A stretch of DNA of 9,794 nt from Candidatus Zipacnadia bacterium (GTDB lineage Bacteria; Armatimonadota; Zipacnadia; Zipacnadales; Zipacnadaceae): contig JALGTD010000097.1 of NCBI GenBank assembly GCA_029821515.1, forward strand, positions 1 to 9,794, written 5' to 3'. The translations under genes were made by a program, and so were the position numbers. Positions 6,213 to 9,794 of this stretch are shown here, one piece after another (within the stretch, counting starts at the first letter, position 1; each line of letters opens with the position of its first letter). Below the pieces are notes generated by a model, which saw nothing but the letters and a program-made list of their open reading frames with translations, searched no databases and was not told the origin of the DNA.

Positions 6213-8123
6213 GTGTTTCAGCCCCTGCCCTGGTGGCTAGGCTTGCTGCTGACGGCAGCGGCCTGTCTGGGTATGGGATGGGCACTGGCCGGCCTGAAGG
6301 CCTGGTCGTGTTTGGCAACAGGGGCAGCGGTTGCTGTCAGCTACTTAGGGCTGGGACTGGTGCTGTTCACCCTCAAGGTGTTGCTACCTATGATCCTGCC
6401 CCTATTGGGCATTATCTTAGTGTCTCTTATGCTGGTAGCCAGAGCGGCAGCACTCAGCGAACAGGAACAGCATCGGGCCGAGGTGGAACTGCAAGCCCGA
6501 ATCCACAGCCTCTCCCGCGTTGGGCAGTTGATCAGCTCCAGTCGGGATCGCGATCGGCTGCTCGATGGAATCCTTCATTGGATCGAAACTGAGCTGGAAG
6601 CCGAGGCTGCCTCGGTGATGGTCATTGACGAGAAGCACCGCCGCCTGCGCTTTCTGGCAGCCACCGGCGAGAAGGCCGACCAGATCAAGGATTTCACGGT
6701 TGAGTTGGGCCACGGTATCGCCGGTCAGGTCGCGGCGACCGGCGAAGCCCTGCTAATCAACGAGGCCGCCTCTGATCCCCGCCAGGCCCAGGATATTGCC
6801 CAGGCGGTGGACTTCCCGGTCAACTCAGTGTTGGCAGTCCCCATGAACCTACACGGCGAGGTCGTCGGCGTTGTCGAAGCACTAAACAAGCAAGGCGCAA
6901 CCGCGTTCACCGAGGACGACGCCGGGCTGCTGGCAGTCATCGCCCAGCAGGCGGCAATGTTCCTGGACAGCGCCCAGTTGTACGCAGAACTCCAGCAGCG
7001 TGTTGACTTTGCTAATGCCGAATTGCGGGAGGTCAATGCGCGACTCAACGATGAAAAAGCACGCGTTGAGACGTTGGTTGAGCAAATGGTCTCCGGGGTG
7101 GTGGCCACCGATGCTCGCGACCGGGTTGCCCTGATCAACAACGCTGCCCAAAAGATGCTGCAGCTTGCTGAAGCAGCCACGCTCGGCGAACCAATCCTGG
7201 CAGTCGTTGACGACAACCGCATAGCCGACCTCTTTGCCCGCCCGTTGTCCATTGAATCAGGAGTGCACATCGAGCAGATGGAGCTGCCGGCGGGCAGTGG
7301 CAGAATAGTCCGCTTGCACCTGGCACTGGTCGAAGATCAGCACCAGCACCTGGGCAAGTGTCTGGTGATGACCGACGTGACCCACTTTGTCGAGCTGAAT
7401 CGGATGCGCACTGACCTTATTTCGTTCGTCTCCCACGAGCTGCAGAACCCGCTGAGTGCGCTGGATGGCTTTATCACTCTACTGGCCACTGACGCTACCC
7501 ACCTGAGCGCAGAGAACAACTCATATATCCAGCAAATTGATCGCCTGGCCAAGCGAATGCAGTACCTGGTGGCCGACTTTCTGAATATATCTCGCATCGA
7601 AGCAGACCGACCACTATTCATAGCATGGGAGACAATTGATAGCAACAGACTCCAGCGCCTGACCGGCAACATTATAGAACTGCAGCGGCGCGACGCACCC
7701 AGCCATAACTTGATAACTGACATACCCGACGAGTTGCCACCCCTCCGCGCCGACCGGCATAAACTGGAAGAGATTCTGACTAATCTTATCAGCAATGCCA
7801 TCAAGTTCTCGCCTCGGGGCGGGACCATTCAGGTGGCCGCACGAGCTGAGGACGACTTCGTTAAAATCTCAGTCAGCGACGAGGGAATTGGCATATCTGA
7901 CCAGCAGATGCCTCACCTGTTCCAGCGATTCCGTCGACTGCACGAAGCGGAACAGAAGAGGGTCAGTGGCACAGGAGTGGGGCTGTTTTTGTGCAAGCAT
8001 CTCGTCGAAGCCCACGGGGGAACCATTGAGGTGCAGAGCGAGCCGGGTGCAGGCTCGACCTTTAGCTTTACTATTCCCATAGCAGGCGCCGACCAACAAG
8101 GGCAGGCCGAAGATGCGTCCTGA
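6213..8123 (+). CDS. GAF-PAS sensor histidine kinase, C-terminal part of a split CHASE2 kinase
   Basis: A 636-residue segment with, in order, three transmembrane helices (about 7-27, 33-53, 57-77), a coiled linker, a GAF domain (about 112-252, ending with a typical VPMNLHGEVVGVVEALNK block), a second coiled linker, a PAS domain (about 285-392), HisKA with the phospho-accepting His408 in SHELQNPLSALDGF, and HATPase_c. The last has the N box NLISNAIKFS (524-533), G1 DEGIG (556-560) and G2 GTGVGLFLCKHL (586-597). All catalytic boxes are intact. The three-helix block after CHASE2 is the standard layout, so this is the second half of the preceding gene. GTG at 6213 is a formal start with no visible ribosome site; the frame is open back to 6105. 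Expression as a separate protein is doubtful unless the break is an assembly artefact. The stop overlaps the next gene by 11 bp. No response regulator is visible nearby. Confidence 0.92.
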   Translation: MFQPLPWWLGLLLTAAACLGMGWALAGLKAWSCLATGAAVAVSYLGLGLVLFTLKVLLPMILPLLGIILVSLMLVARAAALSEQEQHRAEVELQARIHSLSRVGQLISSSRDRDRLLDGILHWIETELEAEAASVMVIDEKHRRLRFLAATGEKADQIKDFTVELGHGIAGQVAATGEALLINEAASDPRQAQDIAQAVDFPVNSVLAVPMNLHGEVVGVVEALNKQGATAFTEDDAGLLAVIAQQAAMFLDSAQLYAELQQRVDFANAELREVNARLNDEKARVETLVEQMVSGVVATDARDRVALINNAAQKMLQLAEAATLGEPILAVVDDNRIADLFARPLSIESGVHIEQMELPAGSGRIVRLHLALVEDQHQHLGKCLVMTDVTHFVELNRMRTDLISFVSHELQNPLSALDGFITLLATDATHLSAENNSYIQQIDRLAKRMQYLVADFLNISRIEADRPLFIAWETIDSNRLQRLTGNIIELQRRDAPSHNLITDIPDELPPLRADRHKLEEILTNLISNAIKFSPRGGTIQVAARAEDDFVKISVSDEGIGISDQQMPHLFQRFRRLHEAEQKRVSGTGVGLFLCKHLVEAHGGTIEVQSEPGAGSTFSFTIPIAGADQQGQAEDAS

Positions 8124-8328
8124 TATGGAGTTGCATCTGGGCGATATAGTCCAGTTGAAAAAGCCGCATGCCTGCGGTGGCAACCAGTGGGAAGTGATCC
8201 GACTGGGCGCCGACATTCGCGCGCGGTGCTGCCAGTGTGGTCGGGTCATGATGATACCTCGGCGCCGCTTTGCACGACTGATCCGTACCCGGCGGCCGCG
8301 AGGCCCGCTTTCAGAGGACCGGCAGTAA
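8113..8328 (+). CDS. DUF951 family protein
   Basis: A 71-residue protein of the DUF951 family, small conserved proteins of unknown function found mainly in Firmicutes and Chloroflexota-like genomes. The pattern MELHLGDIVQLKKPHACGGNQWEVIRLGADIR (5-36) followed by CCQCGRVMMIPRRRF (39-53) is the full family signature. Cys22 with Cys39, Cys40 and Cys42 could bind a metal, which is inference. A basic tail (RTRRPRG) follows. Two starts are possible: ATG 8113, with AGG six bases upstream and an 11-bp overlap with the kinase gene, or ATG 8125, where the family consensus MELH begins. I list the longer one because of its ribosome site. The overlap suggests coupled translation with the kinase gene. Confidence 0.9.
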   Translation: MRPDMELHLGDIVQLKKPHACGGNQWEVIRLGADIRARCCQCGRVMMIPRRRFARLIRTRRPRGPLSEDRQ

Positions 8329-8391
8329 GTCGCCGCGCCACCAGCAGCTATCCGTTACCATCCATAGCGATTTCGCCAACAAGGGAAAATA

Positions 8392-9333
8392 ATGAACAAT
8401 GAAATACTCATCATAGGTTCGCTGGCGCTGGACACAGTTGAAACCCCGTTTGGCCACGCCGAAGAGGCTCTGGGTGGCGCAGGCTTATACGCAGCAACCG
8501 CGGCCAGTTTGTTTGCTCCCGTCCACCTGGTGGGTATAATCGGCGATGACTTTCCCCAGCAAGCGCTCGACGAGCTGGCCGAACGAGGCGTCGCACTCGA
8601 GGGTGTCCAATGCGTGGAAGGAGGGCGCTCGTTTCGGTGGTCGGGACGCTACGAATACGATATGAACGGAGCCGAAACCTTAGACACGCAGCTCAACGTT
8701 TTCGCCGATTTCAATCCACTTGTGCCTGAGCCGGCCTGCCGCTGTGGTTATGTATTTCTGGCTAACATTCTGCCCTCTCTCCAGTTGAAGGTCCTTGACC
8801 AGATGCAACAGCCGCGCCTGACTATCTGTGATACTATGAACTTCTGGATTGAGCAAGCCCGTGACGAAGTGCTGGAGGTACTGCGCCGGGTGGATGTAGC
8901 AACAATGAACGATGCTGAGCTGCGCCAACTGACCGGCGAGCCGAATCTGGCTAAAGCAGCCACTGAGGTGTTGGCGATGGGGCCGCAGTATCTTATCATC
9001 AAAAAGGGCGAGTACGGAGCTTCGCTGGTCTCAGCAGAGGGGCATTTTGCCCTGCCCTGCTACCCGCTGCCGACAGTGGTAGACCCCACCGGTGCCGGCG
9101 ACAGCTTCGCCGGAGGCTTCATCGGCTTTCTGGCCTGGGCCGGAGAAACCAGCGAACAGCAGCTTCGGCAGGCGTTGGCTATCGGGACCGTGACGGCCTC
9201 GGCGTGTGTGGAGGATTTCTCCATCAACGGGCTGCGCAGACTTACCGTGGATGATCTGTACAGCCGCTACCAGGCCCTCCGCGAAATGGTCAGATTTGAA
9301 GGAATATCCCCACAAGCCAGCCTGCCAACCTGA
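8392..9333 (+). CDS. PfkB-family sugar/nucleoside kinase
   Basis: A complete 313-residue kinase of the PfkB (ribokinase) family, which transfers phosphate from ATP to the hydroxyl of a sugar or nucleoside. The N-terminal substrate-binding part has GSLALDTVETPFG (9-21) and a GG-type motif at ALGGAGLYAATAAS (26-39). TMNDAEL (171-177) is the family NxxE-like motif. DPTGAGDSFAGGF at 231-243 is PfkB signature 2, with the anion hole (GAGD) and catalytic Asp237. The substrate cannot be named. The N-terminal motif is GAGLYAA rather than GxxxNxA, which argues against ribokinase or fructokinase in the narrow sense and resembles adenosine/cytidine-like or uncharacterised PfkB branches. ATG 8392 has AAGGGA 5 nt upstream. 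It follows the DUF951 gene by 63 bp and precedes a second PfkB gene by 18 bp. Confidence 0.95.
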   Translation: MNNEILIIGSLALDTVETPFGHAEEALGGAGLYAATAASLFAPVHLVGIIGDDFPQQALDELAERGVALEGVQCVEGGRSFRWSGRYEYDMNGAETLDTQLNVFADFNPLVPEPACRCGYVFLANILPSLQLKVLDQMQQPRLTICDTMNFWIEQARDEVLEVLRRVDVATMNDAELRQLTGEPNLAKAATEVLAMGPQYLIIKKGEYGASLVSAEGHFALPCYPLPTVVDPTGAGDSFAGGFIGFLAWAGETSEQQLRQALAIGTVTASACVEDFSINGLRRLTVDDLYSRYQALREMVRFEGISPQASLPT

Positions 9334-9351
9334 GACGGAGGTTATCCCAGT

Positions 9352-9794
9352 ATGCCCGATATCATTTGCCTTGGTGAACCGATTGTTGACATGGTGTGCA
9401 CCCAACCAGCGAACAATCTGGTGGTGGCCTCAAATTTCGACAAGCTGGCCGGAGGCGCCCCGCTGAATGTTGCGGCCGCAGCCGCCCGCCTCGGCGCAAG
9501 CTCCGGGGTCATCTGCAAGGCGGGAGGTGACCACTTCGGTGACTTTATGCGCCTGAATCTGGAAGTCTGTGAGGTAGATACTGAGCACTTCCTTCAGGAC
9601 CCGGAATACGCCACCCAACTCGCCTTCGTCGCAGTTGATGAGCAAGGCATTCCCGACTTTAGCTTCCATGTTAAGCGGAGCGCCGATATGATGCTGAGCT
9701 CCTCGGAGCTAGACTGGTCGTATATCAACACCGCCGAAATCTTCCACTTTGGTACCATCACACTGATAAATACGCCCGTGCGGAAGGCAACCCT
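9352..9794 (+). CDS. Second PfkB-family kinase, fructokinase-like, cut by the window edge
   Basis: An open frame from ATG 9352 (GGAGG about 10 nt upstream) to the window end gives 147 residues plus two bases of the next codon. It starts IICLGEPIVDMV (4-15) and has the PfkB signature-1 region KLAGGAPLNVAAAAARLGA (31-49), followed by GVICKAGGDHFGDFM (52-66). The segment FHVKRSADMMLSSSEL (112-127) and IFHFGTITLIN (135-145) are typical of fructokinases and 2-keto-3-deoxygluconate kinases (GGAPxNVA, then FxR-x-ADxxL, then HFGSxSL). The ATP-binding C-terminal half lies beyond the window, so completeness cannot be judged. It is probably co-transcribed with the preceding kinase, 18 bp away. It is more fructokinase-like than its upstream neighbour, so the two are probably not recent duplicates. 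Confidence 0.94.
   Translation, partial: MPDIICLGEPIVDMVCTQPANNLVVASNFDKLAGGAPLNVAAAAARLGASSGVICKAGGDHFGDFMRLNLEVCEVDTEHFLQDPEYATQLAFVAVDEQGIPDFSFHVKRSADMMLSSSELDWSYINTAEIFHFGTITLINTPVRKAT

Noticed and set aside
6725..7270. 181-residue minus-strand open frame inside the kinase gene
   Set aside because: Antisense to GAF/PAS coding sequence with strong domain evidence; Ser/Ala/Thr-rich composition is an antisense artefact.

Overview
This window looks like a bacterial chromosomal segment, moderately GC-rich. It most likely comes from a Gram-positive-like or Chloroflexota-type bacterium, possibly a metagenome assembly. The hints are a SepF-type division cluster, a DUF951 protein, a TPR-linked CPBP protease and a CHASE2-GAF-PAS histidine kinase. 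This assignment is inference from gene content only; there is no rRNA or other phylogenetic anchor.

Left arm (1-5037, minus strand). After a gene-free left edge (1-259) with several small adjacent inverted repeats comes a run of seven co-directional genes. In transcription order they are: a small zinc-finger protein with an acidic, proline-rich tail (5037-4549), the YggS PLP-binding protein (4517-3816), the divisome protein SepF (3711-3235), pyrroline-5-carboxylate reductase ProC (3178-2366), a YggT membrane protein (about 2322-2044), a TPR plus CPBP membrane protease (2016-553) and a DUF167/YggU protein (556-260, GTGA overlap). Gaps are mostly under 60 bp. The run is headed by a near-consensus promoter (TTGACA, 17 bp, TATACT) at 5126-5098. 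The yggS-sepF-(proC)-yggT core is a known conserved cell-division neighbourhood; the zinc-finger protein at its head and the protease at its tail are the less familiar members.

Divergent intergenic region (5038-5274). It holds the minus-strand promoter above and, for the other direction, an extended -10 element (TGTGCTATACT) at 5177-5187, followed by a good Shine-Dalgarno sequence before the ATG at 5275.

Right arm (5275-9794, plus strand). A large sensor histidine kinase (CHASE2, three transmembrane helices, GAF, PAS, HisKA, HATPase) is present but split. The CHASE2 part (5275-6177) and the kinase part (6213-8123) lie in different frames. The conserved CHASE2 C-terminus continues in the second frame from about 6120, and the expected beta-strand/GATA segment of about ten residues is absent at the junction. 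This points to a small out-of-frame deletion or assembly error. A DUF951 gene overlaps the kinase end, followed by two PfkB-family sugar or nucleoside kinases, the second cut by the window edge. No response regulator is visible.

I saw no transposons, CRISPR arrays, tRNAs or rRNAs. Most of the window is ordinary core-genome content. The split sensor kinase and the RanBP2-like zinc-finger protein are the points most worth a second look.
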